NCBI GenBank assembly: GCA_020634615.1
Contig: JACKBI010000011.1
Coordinates: 154,938 to 218,937, forward strand
From: Anaerolineales bacterium
GTDB taxonomy: Bacteria; Chloroflexota; Anaerolineae; JAAEKA01
Length of the DNA stretch: 64,000 nucleotides
Direction: 5' to 3'
This document shows, piece after piece, positions 53,611-63,932 of this stretch. Below the pieces are notes generated by a model that did no database searches, was not told where the DNA came from, and was given only the letters and a program-made list of their open reading frames with translations. The stretch's first letter is position 1, and the number at the start of each line of letters is the position of its first letter. A program made the position numbers and the translations under genes.

Positions 53611-54873
53611 TCAGGGGTAGACGCCGCGCAGTTCCAGTGCCTCGGCAACGCGCGCGATGGCCAGCGTGTAGGCAGCCATGCGCGGCACCAGCTTCTTGCG
53701 TTCCGCTTCGTGCAGCACGGCGTCGAAGCCGTTGACCATCAGACGTTCCATCTGGCGGTTGACATCTTCCTCGCTCCAGAAAAAGCTCTGCAGGCTTTGC
53801 ACCCACTCGAAGTATGACACGGTGACGCCGCCGGCGTTGCAGAGAATGTCCGGGATAATGAACACACCCTTGTCGGCCAGAACTTTGTCGGCGTTGGGCG
53901 TGGTTGGACCGTTGGCGCCCTCAGCAATAATTCGCGCCCGGATGCGGTCAGCGTTGTCCTTGGTGATCTGGCCCTCCAACGCGGCGGGAATGAGTACGGT
54001 GCATTCCAGCTCCAGCAGTTCGCTGTTGCTGACCCGTTCCGTGCCGGGAAAGTCCGTTACCGCGCCGTGCTGTGCCACGTAGCGCTGCAGCTCTGGAATA
54101 TCAATGCCTTTGGGATTGAAAACCCCGCCGTAGACATCGCTGACGGCGACGATCTTGGAGCCTTGTCCGTGCATGTAGCGCGCTGCGGTTGCTCCCACGT
54201 TGCCAAACCCTTGTACCACCACGGTCGCCCCGTCGATGGGGATGTCGAGGTGCTTGAGCGCTTCCCTTGCCAGCAGCATGACGCCCATCCCCGTTGCGTC
54301 GTAGCGGCCCTCGGAGCCGCCGATCTGCACCGGTTTGCCGGTTACCACAGCCGGCACGGAATACCCGCGGTGCATGGAGAACGTGTCCATGATCCACGCC
54401 ATGACCTGCGGATTGGTGCCAACATCGGGTGCGGGGATGTCACCCTCCGGGCTCATCAGCACCGAGATCTCGGTGGCGTAGCGGCGGGTCATCTTGCGCA
54501 ACTCCACCTGGGAAAGCCGCTTCGGGTCGACGATGACACCGCCCTTGGCGCCGCCGTATGGCAGATTCATCAGCGAGCACTTCCAGGTCATCCACATCGC
54601 CAGCGCGCGTGTCTCGTCCAATGAAACGTCGGGGTGGTAACGAATTCCTCCCTTTGTCGGGCCTCTGACTGTGCTATGGTGGACGCGGAAGCCGGTGAAA
54701 ACCTCGATCCGGCCATCGTCCATCTCCACGGGGAAATTGACCGTCAGCTCGCGCTTGGCCACGCGCATGATCGCAGCAGCATTCGGGTTCAGGTCGGGCA
54801 TCAGAGATACCGCTTCGTCATACTGCGCCAGGGCGACGTCGTGGGCGCTGCGGCGCGGATGTTCATCCATCAT
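53611..54873 (-). CDS. Glu/Leu/Phe/Val dehydrogenase, probably glutamate dehydrogenase
   Basis: 420 residues. N-terminal dimerisation and substrate domain with GGIRYHPDVSLDE and the catalytic Lys in LPYGGAKGGVIVDPK (Lys of GGAKGG), then PAPDVGTNPQVMAWI, the NAD(P) Rossmann motif VQGFGNVGATAARYM, and PAALEGQITKDNA with EGANGPTTPNAD. Interconverts glutamate and 2-oxoglutarate plus ammonia. Cofactor choice is not certain. The frame opens earlier; AGGAGG 9 bp upstream supports ATG 54873. A small inverted repeat (GCTATC...GATAGC, 54901-54918) lies before it and could be an operator. Confidence 0.88.
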   Translation of the reverse strand: MMDEHPRRSAHDVALAQYDEAVSLMPDLNPNAAAIMRVAKRELTVNFPVEMDDGRIEVFTGFRVHHSTVRGPTKGGIRYHPDVSLDETRALAMWMTWKCSLMNLPYGGAKGGVIVDPKRLSQVELRKMTRRYATEISVLMSPEGDIPAPDVGTNPQVMAWIMDTFSMHRGYSVPAVVTGKPVQIGGSEGRYDATGMGVMLLAREALKHLDIPIDGATVVVQGFGNVGATAARYMHGQGSKIVAVSDVYGGVFNPKGIDIPELQRYVAQHGAVTDFPGTERVSNSELLELECTVLIPAALEGQITKDNADRIRARIIAEGANGPTTPNADKVLADKGVFIIPDILCNAGGVTVSYFEWVQSLQSFFWSEEDVNRQMERLMVNGFDAVLHEAERKKLVPRMAAYTLAIARVAEALELRGVYP

Positions 54874-54900
54874 TGTTGCAAACCTCCTCGGCATTGAGTT

Positions 54901-54918
54901 GCTATCTTCATCGATAGC
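54901..54918. promoter_or_regulatory. inverted repeat upstream of the Glu dehydrogenase gene
   Basis: GCTATC-N6-GATAGC, about 28 bp before the start codon. It could be an operator or a leader hairpin. Confidence 0.35.
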
Positions 54919-55113
54919 ATGTCGTAATCGCTTCGTGTGGGTGTGGGAGGACGGGAGATCAGATTGAGGCCGGCATTCGGCGTTGTCCGTCCTCCGGCAT
55001 TTTATGCCCGACTTCATCGCCAGTCAAGTTGCTGTCAGCCATGACAGCCTGGCTTAGCCAGATGTTGTTCGAAATGACGGCGGCACAGGTGGAACGGTAC
55101 GCTGACACTTGCG

Positions 55114-55893
55114 TCAGCCTGCTGATGCTGCCCGGCGCGCCAGCGCATAGAGACTCAGCCCCCAACCAAGGTTCTGCCGCCGCAACCATAGCGCCTCTCC
55201 ACCGAGAACACGCGCCAGCAGGCTGTTCAACCGGCCAACGCCGGCCAGCCCGGCCGTCGCCGGCAGCCATTGGCGCCGCTGTGCCAGCCGGGCAACAACA
55301 GCCACCGGCAGCAGAAGGCTGTTGGCGAAGGTCATGCGCACCGGATCCAGCCCGCCGCGCACCAGCGTCGTGTCTAGCGCAACGCGGCTGTAACGCCGCG
55401 CTGTGCCAAAGGCGCGATCGTGTGGGCCCAGAAGCCAGGGATAGGCGCTGACCCGCAACAGCAGCCAGCCGCCCGGCTTGAGGACGCGCCTGATCTCCCT
55501 CAGCGCCAGCAAGGGGTCGATTCTGGCCTGGTCGAGAACATCCAGCGTAACCACCAGTGCGCAGCTTTCGTCTGGCAGTGGCAAGCGCTGGCCGTCGGAC
55601 GCGGCAATATACAGGTGCTCTTGCTGCGCGCGCCGACCGCTTGCTACAGCCAGCGCGGCCGGGTGCAGATCGACTGCCAGCACGTCGCGGCCCGGATGGC
55701 GATGCGCTAACTCGGCGGCAAACGCCCCGGCGCCACAGCCGATTTCGGCGATCCAGCCGGGCTGCAGCACCACGCCGTCCAGCAATGCATGACTGACCCG
55801 CCGCATTCCGGCAGCCCACCAGTGTGTGTCCTCGACGGCAAAAAGGGCCGGCAGCAGCGCCGCTTCGTATGGAGAACCCCGGCGGACAGTCAT
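55114..55893 (-). CDS. class I SAM-dependent methyltransferase
   Basis: 259 residues. The SAM-binding motif is WIAEIGCGAGAFAAEL (about 48-63), followed by DVLAVDLHPAALAVA (acidic loop) and ALVVTLDVLDQARI. The C-terminal region has hydrophobic stretches (FANSLLLPVAVVARL) and Leu-rich segments that may rest on the membrane. The substrate is unknown. The start ATG overlaps the stop of the GT39 gene (ATGA, 55890-55893), so it likely acts with that enzyme, perhaps on a lipid-linked sugar. Confidence 0.82.
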   Translation of the reverse strand: MTVRRGSPYEAALLPALFAVEDTHWWAAGMRRVSHALLDGVVLQPGWIAEIGCGAGAFAAELAHRHPGRDVLAVDLHPAALAVASGRRAQQEHLYIAASDGQRLPLPDESCALVVTLDVLDQARIDPLLALREIRRVLKPGGWLLLRVSAYPWLLGPHDRAFGTARRYSRVALDTTLVRGGLDPVRMTFANSLLLPVAVVARLAQRRQWLPATAGLAGVGRLNSLLARVLGGEALWLRRQNLGWGLSLYALARRAASAG

Positions 55894-58037
55894 TGCGACG
55901 GCACCACGTGAACCTCGTTCAGGATCAGACCGGTCTCTCCGTCAGGCAGCCTGGCGCCGGACGGTTGATACAGCCCGACCTCCAGCGCATAGTCGCCTGG
56001 CGCCAGGTCCGATGGAAGGCGGATCTGGTACTCATCAATGATTCGCCAGCCGGCCTGCCAGCGGTCGGTTGGCAGGCTGCCGCCGCCAGGTCGTCCATCG
56101 CCACCTGCCAACACGGTCCGGCCCGGATCGCTGGGATCAAGCAGGTGTGTGAACACTGTCCAGTCACCGGTCGGCGGCTCATCTACCAGCCATTGCAGAC
56201 GCACGTACAGGATGTCTCCCGGAAAATGCGTTTCGGGGATCAAATCGTAGCCCAGCAGCCGGATGCCGTCGCCCACAGGTTCGTCGACCGTGATCTCTGG
56301 CAGCAACTGTGGCGTCGCGCCTGCCGGTCGCGTGTAGACCTGTGTGTACACTTCGCCGCTGCGGTCGAGGAACTGTTCGGTCACCTGAGCATCAGGAAAC
56401 ACGCCAGGCAGCAATAGTCGTGTCCGAAAGTCTTCATGCTCGATGGCAATGTACTGCTCCGCAGCGCCGCCGGCAGCGGCTGTCAATGGAAAGATGGAGC
56501 GGCCGTCGAAAGTCACCGGCGGCTTGGCTCGTTTGCGCCAGGCAAAGGCCAGCGTCGGATGATCGGCATCACGCGGCGTCAGGTAGATAGCCTCGTCCTC
56601 CGGCCGCGCAGCCACCCACTGGCCCACGTCCCACAGGCCCACGTCGAAGGCGTAATACAAATCCGGCAGCGCCGCCCAGCGCCCAAAATAGTCCCGCACC
56701 GTATTCATCAGCCCCAACCCCAGAACTAGCACAACAATCACAATTCCTGCCAATTGCCACAGCGGTCTCCGGTTTCCCTCATATCTTTCTTCCTTTCCCC
56801 TCCCCAACACCCAGTCCAGCGGCAGCGCAATCAGCAGGGCGACCGGTGCAGCGGCGCCCAGGATGCGGTGGAAATGCGGCGCGTATTCGCTGACCACGCC
56901 GGGGAGCAGCAAGCCCGCCAGTCCGATCACCAGCATCGCGTAGATGGGACGCCCCAGTCGCCACAGCGCCATGCCAACGCCGATCCAGAACGGAATCGCC
57001 AGCCACAGGCTCAGCGCAGGCGCGCCCGGCAGGTTGCGGCGCGGATCCATGTCGCCATTCCCCTGCAGCGGCACAAACATCTTGACGCTGGCCAGCGCGT
57101 TGTGCCAGAAGCCGCTTCCGGCAGCCTCCTGACCGGTAATGGCGATCTGGGCAGGGCGCAGCAGCAGCAAATCGGGGTTGCGCAGAAAGAAGATCGCCAG
57201 CGGCAGGACAAGCAGCGCGGCAACCGCGGCGGCGAGGAGGAGGCCGCGGAGTGGGGCGTGGGGAGTGGGGACTGGGGGCTGGGGACTGGGGGCTGGGGAC
57301 GGAGCGCCGGAGTGGACGAGATCATCGACGCTTTCTCCCTTTTCCCTGTTTTCCCTTCTTTCCTCTGTTTCCCTTTCCGCCTCCCCATCACCACCCCTCA
57401 GCCAGAGCAACATCGCGGTAGCCGCTACCAGCGCGGGGATGATCCAGGCGGCCTGGTAAGTATAAAAGGACGCGGCCAGGACGGCGCCGCAGCCGGCGAA
57501 GCTCCATCTGCTGCCGGTACGCCAGCCGCGCAGCAATAGCCAACTGGCTGCTGCCCACTCCAGCGGCACGATCACCGGTTCGATGCCCATCCGGCTGAAA
57601 TGTACGTGCCAGCGCATGACGGCCAGCGCAGCCGCGGCCAGCAGCGGAAATGCCCGCGTCAGACGCCGGTCGTAGCGCCGCATTTCGTCGCCCAGTGCGA
57701 ACACTGCCAGAACGCCCAGCAGTCCGAACACTGCCGCGGTAACGCGCATCGCGGTCGGTCCCGCCTCGCCGCCCAGCAGCCCGAAGATGGCAAAGGTCAG
57801 TGCGTTGGCGTATGCGTTGAGGGGCGGTACACCGAAGTTGCCCGCCAGAAACACCGGTTTGTAGCCCGGTTCGGTAAGAATGCGCCACGATTCAAGCCCT
57901 TCGAACGACTCATCGAAGTGGAAGCCGGGCGGAATGGTGCCGATTTGCCAAAGGCGCAGACCAGCGGCGATCAGGAGTACCAGAACCAGCGCCAGAAGGA
58001 CCCAAACGCGGTCAGAAGGACGTCGCATAGAAGACAT
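55890..58037 (-). CDS. GT39-like membrane glycosyltransferase with an in-frame low-complexity insert
   Basis: 715 residues (712 if the second ATG at 58028 is used). N-terminal GT39/ArnT layout: first helix VWVLLALVLVLLIAAGLRLW, then PPGFHFDESFEGLESWRIL with the acidic catalytic pair, then about ten more helices. A cytoplasmic-looking loop (residues about 215-262) is an Arg/Glu- then Pro/Ser-rich insert encoded by a purine tract and a G-rich 7-nt repeat. The C-terminal 190 residues are beta-rich and soluble, likely a binding domain on the outside. Transfers a sugar from a polyprenyl carrier. TATAAT overlaps the first ATG, so the true start is probably 58028 with a leaderless message. Confidence 0.78.
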   Translation of the reverse strand: MSSMRRPSDRVWVLLALVLVLLIAAGLRLWQIGTIPPGFHFDESFEGLESWRILTEPGYKPVFLAGNFGVPPLNAYANALTFAIFGLLGGEAGPTAMRVTAAVFGLLGVLAVFALGDEMRRYDRRLTRAFPLLAAAALAVMRWHVHFSRMGIEPVIVPLEWAAASWLLLRGWRTGSRWSFAGCGAVLAASFYTYQAAWIIPALVAATAMLLWLRGGDGEAERETEERRENREKGESVDDLVHSGAPSPAPSPQPPVPTPHAPLRGLLLAAAVAALLVLPLAIFFLRNPDLLLLRPAQIAITGQEAAGSGFWHNALASVKMFVPLQGNGDMDPRRNLPGAPALSLWLAIPFWIGVGMALWRLGRPIYAMLVIGLAGLLLPGVVSEYAPHFHRILGAAAPVALLIALPLDWVLGRGKEERYEGNRRPLWQLAGIVIVVLVLGLGLMNTVRDYFGRWAALPDLYYAFDVGLWDVGQWVAARPEDEAIYLTPRDADHPTLAFAWRKRAKPPVTFDGRSIFPLTAAAGGAAEQYIAIEHEDFRTRLLLPGVFPDAQVTEQFLDRSGEVYTQVYTRPAGATPQLLPEITVDEPVGDGIRLLGYDLIPETHFPGDILYVRLQWLVDEPPTGDWTVFTHLLDPSDPGRTVLAGGDGRPGGGSLPTDRWQAGWRIIDEYQIRLPSDLAPGDYALEVGLYQPSGARLPDGETGLILNEVHVVPSQ
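57252..57395. repeat. insert in the GT39 gene: purine tract plus (GGGGNCT)n heptamers
   Basis: On the minus (coding) strand a GGGAAACAGAGGAAA tract is followed by about 40 bp and then by CCCCAGT/CCCCAGC units. On the plus strand seven runs of four or five G start at 57253, 57260, 57267, 57274, 57281, 57288 and 57295, an exact 7-nt period. Confidence 0.85.
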
Positions 58038-58041
58038 TATA
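58036..58041 (-). promoter_or_regulatory. TATAAT element overlapping the GT39 start
   Basis: On the minus strand TATAAT (58041-58036) lies so close that transcription should start at about 58029, at the second ATG (58028). No convincing -35 is present. Confidence 0.45.
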
Positions 58042-58232
58042 CCGAAGGCCCGAAAAGATGACGTACGCTGACTCGGGGATCACACCGAAACCGCCATTGC
58101 GGAAGGCGAAGAGTGACAAAGTGAAGACGATGCCAACGCATTGGCTCGATGGGGCCACAGCCGTTCATGCAGAAGAAGCGGCTATGGCCTCCTGATGGAC
58201 CTGGTTAGAAGCAAATTGAAGTCTCGTTGGAA

Positions 58233-58319
58233 GACTTCGGAAGTCGACAAACCTATGGCCAGAGGGTATTCCTGCAACTGGAGAGCCGTCTTGACAAGTT
58301 GTTGTCGACTTCCGAAGTC
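58233..58319. repeat. 87-bp MITE-like element, copy 2
   Basis: 18-bp perfect terminal inverted repeats GACTTCGGAAGTCGACAA and TTGTCGACTTCCGAAGTC. The interior is homologous to copy 1 (44293-44378) in opposite orientation. It fills most of the gap between the GT39 start and the proS stop. Confidence 0.9.
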
Positions 58320-58333
58320 GGTGTGCCGATAGT

Positions 58334-60154
58334 TTAGGCAGAATCCGGGACCGTCTTGTCAAGCTCGGCCTGCATGGCTGCCAGCTCCGCCGCGACAGTT
58401 GCCACGATGTCGTCGACGGCGACCAGTTGCCGTTCGGCCTGGTCGCGCCGTTTCAGTTCCACACCACCCTGTTCCAACGAGCGTGCGCCGACCGTGATGC
58501 GCAGCGGCAGGCCGATCAGGTCAGCGTCGTTGAACTTGACGCCAGGGCTGGCATCCTCGCGGTCGTCGTACAGAACCTCGATCCCGGCGGCCTGCAGCTC
58601 AGCGTACAGCTTTTCGGCCACGTCCAGCGGGGCGGCACCACTCTTGCCGGGACGTGGCAGAACCACCAGACTGACATGGAACGGCGCGATACTGACCGGC
58701 CACATCAGCCCGCCATCGTCGTTGTAGATCTCAGCCGCGGTGGCCAGCAAACGGCCAACGCCGATGCCGTAGGACCCCATGACGATGGGACGCTTCACAC
58801 CCGCGGGATCGTCGTAGAGCGCGCCCAGTGCCTCGGAATAGCGGGTTCCCAGCTTGAAGATGTTGCCGACCTCGACACCACGCGCGACATGCAGTGGATT
58901 GCCGCAGCGCGAGCATGCATCACCATCGGCCGCGGCCACGATGTCGGCCACAATATCGGGCTGGTAGTCGCGGCCACAGTTGACGTTGAGCAGGTGATAG
59001 CCTTCCTCGTTGGCGCCTGACACCAGATTCGGCGAACTTGCCACCAGGTCATCGACGACCACCAGCGCGCCGGCCACGCCCACCGGCGATCCGTAGCCCG
59101 GCTCCGCACCGACCGCGCGAATCTCCTCCTCGGTGGCCGGCCGCAGCTTGCCAATCTTGAGCGCCGCGCGCAGCTTGGTCTCATTGACCTCCATGTCGCC
59201 GCGCGTGACAGCAAAGACAAAGCGGCTGGAGGCGGCCTGAGAGGAGTCGACGGCTACGGCAGCATCATCTTTTCTTTCTTTGCCCGGTTTCACATCCGTT
59301 TCAGCCACGAAGAACACAGCTTTGGCTGTTCTGGATTCGGGCACCCCCAGAAACGCTGCCAGTTCGGCAATGGTCTTGCAATCCGGCGTCGCCACCTTTT
59401 CCAGCGGCAGCGCGCGTTCCTCGGCCGGCTGCGGCTTCTGCAACACGGCGACCTCGCGATTGGCCCGGTAGCCGCACGAGTCGCACAGCAGCAGGGTGTC
59501 TTCACCGGCCGGCGTCAGCGCCATGAACTCCACCGAGTCCTTGCCGCCCATGATACCGACGTCAGCCCTGACGGAGATGGCAGGCACGCCGCAGCGCAGG
59601 AAGATACGGTGATAGGCGATCCGATGCGCCTCGAACTGGCGATCCAGCCCGGCATCGTCCATGTCCAGCGAATACGAGTCCTTCATGGTGAACTCGCGCA
59701 CGCGGATCAACCCGCCGCGCGAGCGCGGCTCGTCGCGGAACTTAGTTTGCAGGTGGTAGACAAGCTGCGGAAGCTGGCGGTAGGAGCTGATCTGGCGGCG
59801 CGCCAGGTCAGCCACCACCTCCTCGTGGGTCATGGCCAGGGTCATGTCGCGGCCGGAGCGGTCCTGCCAATGGACCAGTTCAGGGTAAGCGGCGTCCCAG
59901 CGGCCGGTCTGCTTCCACAGATCGCCCGGCTGCGCAACCGGCATGGTGATTTCTTGCCCGCCGATCGCGTTCATCTCCTCGCGGATGATGGCCTCGATCT
60001 TGTCCAGACTGCGGCGCGCCAGCGGCAGATACGAATAGATGCCCGCGCCGAGGGCTTGAATGAAGCCGGCGCGCGCAAGCAGCTTGTGGCTGGTCAGCTC
60101 CGCATCAGCCGGCGCGTCGCGCAGAGTCTGGAAAAATGCTTTGGATTGTCGCAT
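58334..60154 (-). CDS. proS: prolyl-tRNA synthetase
   Basis: 606 residues. Class II synthetase of the bacterial type with an editing (YbaK-like) insertion domain between motifs 2 and 3. N-terminus MRQSKAFFQTLRDAPADAEL, motif 1 region RAGFIQALGAGIYSYLPLA, motif 2 SRGGLIRVREFTMKDSYSLD, insertion domain with FLGVPESRTAKAVFFVAETD and LSTVNCGRDYQP-like segments (residues about 230-390), motif 3 GSYGIGVGRLLA, anticodon-binding C-terminus. About 25 extra residues (ETDVKPGKERKDDAAV...) lie in the insertion domain. The frame opens earlier; GAGGAGA supports ATG 60154. No T-box is found. Confidence 0.92.
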   Translation of the reverse strand: MRQSKAFFQTLRDAPADAELTSHKLLARAGFIQALGAGIYSYLPLARRSLDKIEAIIREEMNAIGGQEITMPVAQPGDLWKQTGRWDAAYPELVHWQDRSGRDMTLAMTHEEVVADLARRQISSYRQLPQLVYHLQTKFRDEPRSRGGLIRVREFTMKDSYSLDMDDAGLDRQFEAHRIAYHRIFLRCGVPAISVRADVGIMGGKDSVEFMALTPAGEDTLLLCDSCGYRANREVAVLQKPQPAEERALPLEKVATPDCKTIAELAAFLGVPESRTAKAVFFVAETDVKPGKERKDDAAVAVDSSQAASSRFVFAVTRGDMEVNETKLRAALKIGKLRPATEEEIRAVGAEPGYGSPVGVAGALVVVDDLVASSPNLVSGANEEGYHLLNVNCGRDYQPDIVADIVAAADGDACSRCGNPLHVARGVEVGNIFKLGTRYSEALGALYDDPAGVKRPIVMGSYGIGVGRLLATAAEIYNDDGGLMWPVSIAPFHVSLVVLPRPGKSGAAPLDVAEKLYAELQAAGIEVLYDDREDASPGVKFNDADLIGLPLRITVGARSLEQGGVELKRRDQAERQLVAVDDIVATVAAELAAMQAELDKTVPDSA

Positions 60155-60431
60155 GGATGGTTCTCCTCTTGAACGATAGATCCTTGACTGCGTCACGCTC
60201 ACTCGTATCTGCACCCGGTTGACTGGTGCGCAACGGTCGAGGTGGCTGTCAAACGGTGGATTGTTGCGTCAACTGCCCGCAACGCGCCGTTGGTGACAGG
60301 CGGCAAGCCTGGTGCCGCTTCTATGAAACAGTGCAAGGTTGTGATGGTTGCGAAAAAACGGACTGGATGGGTCGCCAAACGCGCTGTGCGCGGCGGGACC
60401 GAAGGCGATAGATCGCCGGTGCGTAGCAAAG

Positions 60432-60471
60432 CCCCCCTGGCTGTGACGTGTATCGTCAGTGGGCCGGGGGG
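60432..60471 (-). other. GC-rich hairpin in the proS upstream region
   Basis: CCCCCC (60432-60437) faces GGGGGG (60466-60471) with further pairing inside (GGC/GCC, GAC/GTC). Possible transcript-leader structure; not a T-box. Confidence 0.35.
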
Positions 60472-60731
60472 CCGGGAGGGGATGGGCAGGGTGAAAAATT
60501 GCGAGTCATGAGAAATCAGGTAGCCAATCGCTTGCCGCTATTGTACGCAAACTGGATTTGAACCACAAATCGTCACGTACCGGAACAGTTAGCGAGCGCC
60601 AAACGCTTCTCACTGAGAACCTTGTTGCGGACTGATGGCCAGGCATCACAGGCAGTCGCGGCGGGCTGCTTGCCGGTGCACCGGGGACGACAACCCGATC
60701 TGCCAGGCATGACACCGCAGCAACTAAGCAA

Positions 60732-60758
60732 CAGGATCATCCAACGTGGATGACCCTG
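60732..60758 (-). terminator. terminator-like hairpin after araD
   Basis: An 11-bp stem with one G.T pair (CAGGATCATCC with GGATGACCCTG), loop AACGT, 81 bp after the araD stop. Weak T-tract (TTGCTT). Confidence 0.5.
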
Positions 60759-60838
60759 TACTATGCGGCCCGCCCGGTATTGGGCTGATTTTGAAAGTTC
60801 AGAGACGTTTCTGCCGGAGCATCTCGTCACAAACAGTC

Positions 60839-61527
60839 CTATTGCCCGTAATAGGCATTGGCACCGTGTTTTCTGAGATAGTGTCTGTCCAGCAGATCCT
60901 GCTGCATGGGCGGGATGTTCGGCTCAAGCATCATGGCATGGAAGTTCATGAAGGCGATTTCCTCCAGAACGACGGCATTGTGGACCGCGTTCATGGCGTC
61001 TGTGCCCCAGGTGAAGGGACCGTGGCTGTAAACCAGCACGGCGGGAACCGCATCGGGGTTCTTGTCCCGGAAGGTTTCTATGATGACCGTTCCCGTTTCC
61101 TTTTCGTATTCGCCTTCGATCTCGGCTTTGGTCATCCGGCGCGTACATGGTATCTCGCCGTAGAAATAGTCGCCGTGGGTCGTCCCCAGCGCCATGATGC
61201 CGCGGCCCGCCTGGGCAAAGGTAGTTGCCCAGCGGCTGTGGGTGTGCACGATTCCGCCGATGTTGGGAAAGGCTTTGTAGAGTTCGAGGTGCGTTGCCGT
61301 GTCGGAGGAGGGTTTCAGCTTTCCCTCCACAACTGTTCCGGTTTCCAGTGCCACGACCACCATATCATCCGCTTGCATCGCGTCGTATGACACGCCCGAG
61401 GGCTTGATGACCACAAGGCCCTTGCTCCTGTCGGTCCCCGAGACATTTCCCCAGGTGAAGGTCACGAGGCCGTGTTCGGGGAGCAAAAGATTTGCTCGAT
61501 AGACTTGTTCCTTCAGCTCTTCCAGCA

Positions 61528-61531
<4 letters not shown>
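60839..61531 (-). CDS. araD: L-ribulose-5-phosphate 4-epimerase
   Basis: 230 residues. Class II aldolase/epimerase fold. Converts L-ribulose 5-phosphate to D-xylulose 5-phosphate. Conserved parts: VTFTWGNVSGTDR (phosphate site), SSDTATHLELYKAFPNIGGI, and VHTHSRWATTFAQAG with the zinc-binding His pair; further His in LVYSHGPFTWG. Length is typical. Coupled to the kinase gene by an ATGA overlap (61528-61531), so they form a pentulose operon. Confidence 0.92.
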
Positions 61532-63129
<1,598 letters not shown>

Positions 63130-63625
63130 GTTTCCTCTGGTCAAGTCTTCTGAAAAGGGATTCTTAGTCAAGCAACTATGGGATACTATCATGGGAACCG
63201 AGAGTCAACAAGAGGTGACACACAGCTTGCAGCTATGCCTGGCGATTCCACTATCAAGTACCCAAAATCAGCTGCTCAATCCCGGTAAGTCAAGGTCGAA
63301 CGAGCACCGCACAGGAAACACCCCTGTAATGGAATGAACACTGCACTGACACCTGAGTTTCGACTTTTTGGCTCGGGCCGTACTTAAACAATGGCGAGAT
63401 TCAGTATACGAGGAAAACAAGCCGGTTTCCTCGCGTTTCTCCTGTTTCCACATCGCAATTGCCATGCACCAGCGGTTTTCCTATGACGAGCAAAACATAC
63501 ATTCAGCATTTAGGCAGACCTTGCGCAAAACCTGGAACTCGTCGGCCATGAGGGCAGGCGGTGTTGAGCGATAAAGCTCAGCTGCTTGACAATTCGTAAC
63601 AAAACAAGGACTGCGCACAAAACAA
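63130..63625. other. gene-free region between the ribulokinase gene and tRNA-Asp
   Basis: About 500 bp without a supported gene. It is lower in GC than its surroundings. Contains a promoter-like sequence for the kinase operon; short ORFs (63029-63337, 63268-63465, 63368-63574) have no support. Confidence 0.4.
63183..63211 (-). promoter_or_regulatory. candidate promoter of the kinase-araD operon
   Basis: On the minus strand TTGTTG (63211-63206), 17-bp spacer, TAGTAT (63188-63183); an overlapping TTGACT is also present. Expected start is about 50 nt before the ATG at 63129. Confidence 0.4.
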
Positions 63626-63651
63626 AAGCCAACCGATTGCTCGATTGGCTT
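63626..63651 (-). terminator. rho-independent terminator of tRNA-Asp
   Basis: An 11-bp stem (AAGCCAACCGA with TCGATTGGCTT, one G.T) with loop TTGC, followed on the minus strand by TTGTTTTG. Confidence 0.85.
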
Positions 63652-63659
63652 GATTAATG

Positions 63660-63736
63660 TGGCGGGCCCGACGGGGCTCGAACCCGCGATCTCTGGCTTG
63701 ACAGGCCAGTATGTTAGCCGACTACACCACGGGCCC
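63660..63736 (-). tRNA. tRNA-Asp (GUC)
   Basis: Minus strand. Acceptor GGGCCCG pairs with CGGGCCC, discriminator G, and CCA is encoded. Anticodon stem CTGGC...GCCAG with loop CTGTCAA, so the anticodon is GUC. T-loop GTTCGAG is present. Length 77 nt including CCA. Confidence 0.95.
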
Positions 63737-63754
63737 ACGCTCGCCACAAGTTTG

Positions 63755-63782
63755 ATTATACACAGGGAGTGGCATTCGTCAA
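63755..63782 (-). promoter_or_regulatory. promoter of tRNA-Asp
   Basis: On the minus strand TTGACG (63782-63777), 16-bp spacer, TATAAT (63760-63755), about 18 bp before the tRNA. Confidence 0.75.
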
Positions 63783-63829
63783 ATCATCGCGGCAGAAATC
63801 AACGCCCACACCACCGACGCGCAGACGAT

Positions 63830-63858
63830 TTGCCGCCGAAAAACCGCTATGTTATACT
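63830..63858 (+). promoter_or_regulatory. sigma70-type promoter of ssb
   Basis: TTGCCG (63830-63835), 17-bp spacer, TATACT (63853-63858). Start expected near 63865, about 68 nt before the GTG. Confidence 0.7.
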
Positions 63859-63932
63859 CGTTGCAACGTCCATAATCGTCTGCGTCGCAGGTCGTTTTTG
63901 CGGCGCACCCACTCTTGTTTCAGGAGGGAATT

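Larger units (their letters stand above)
60155..60838. other. 684-bp gene-free region between proS and araD
   Basis: Short ORFs here have no recognisable product or ribosome-binding site. It contains a GC-rich hairpin (60432-60471: CCCCCC with GGGGGG, plus inner pairs) in the probable proS leader and a terminator-like hairpin near araD. No clear promoter. Confidence 0.45.

Noticed and set aside
60155..60838. T-box leader upstream of proS
   Set aside because: No T-box antiterminator sequence or specifier hairpin could be found on the minus strand.
63481..63747. 88-residue minus-strand frame near the right end
   Set aside because: It runs through the tRNA-Asp gene and its terminator.
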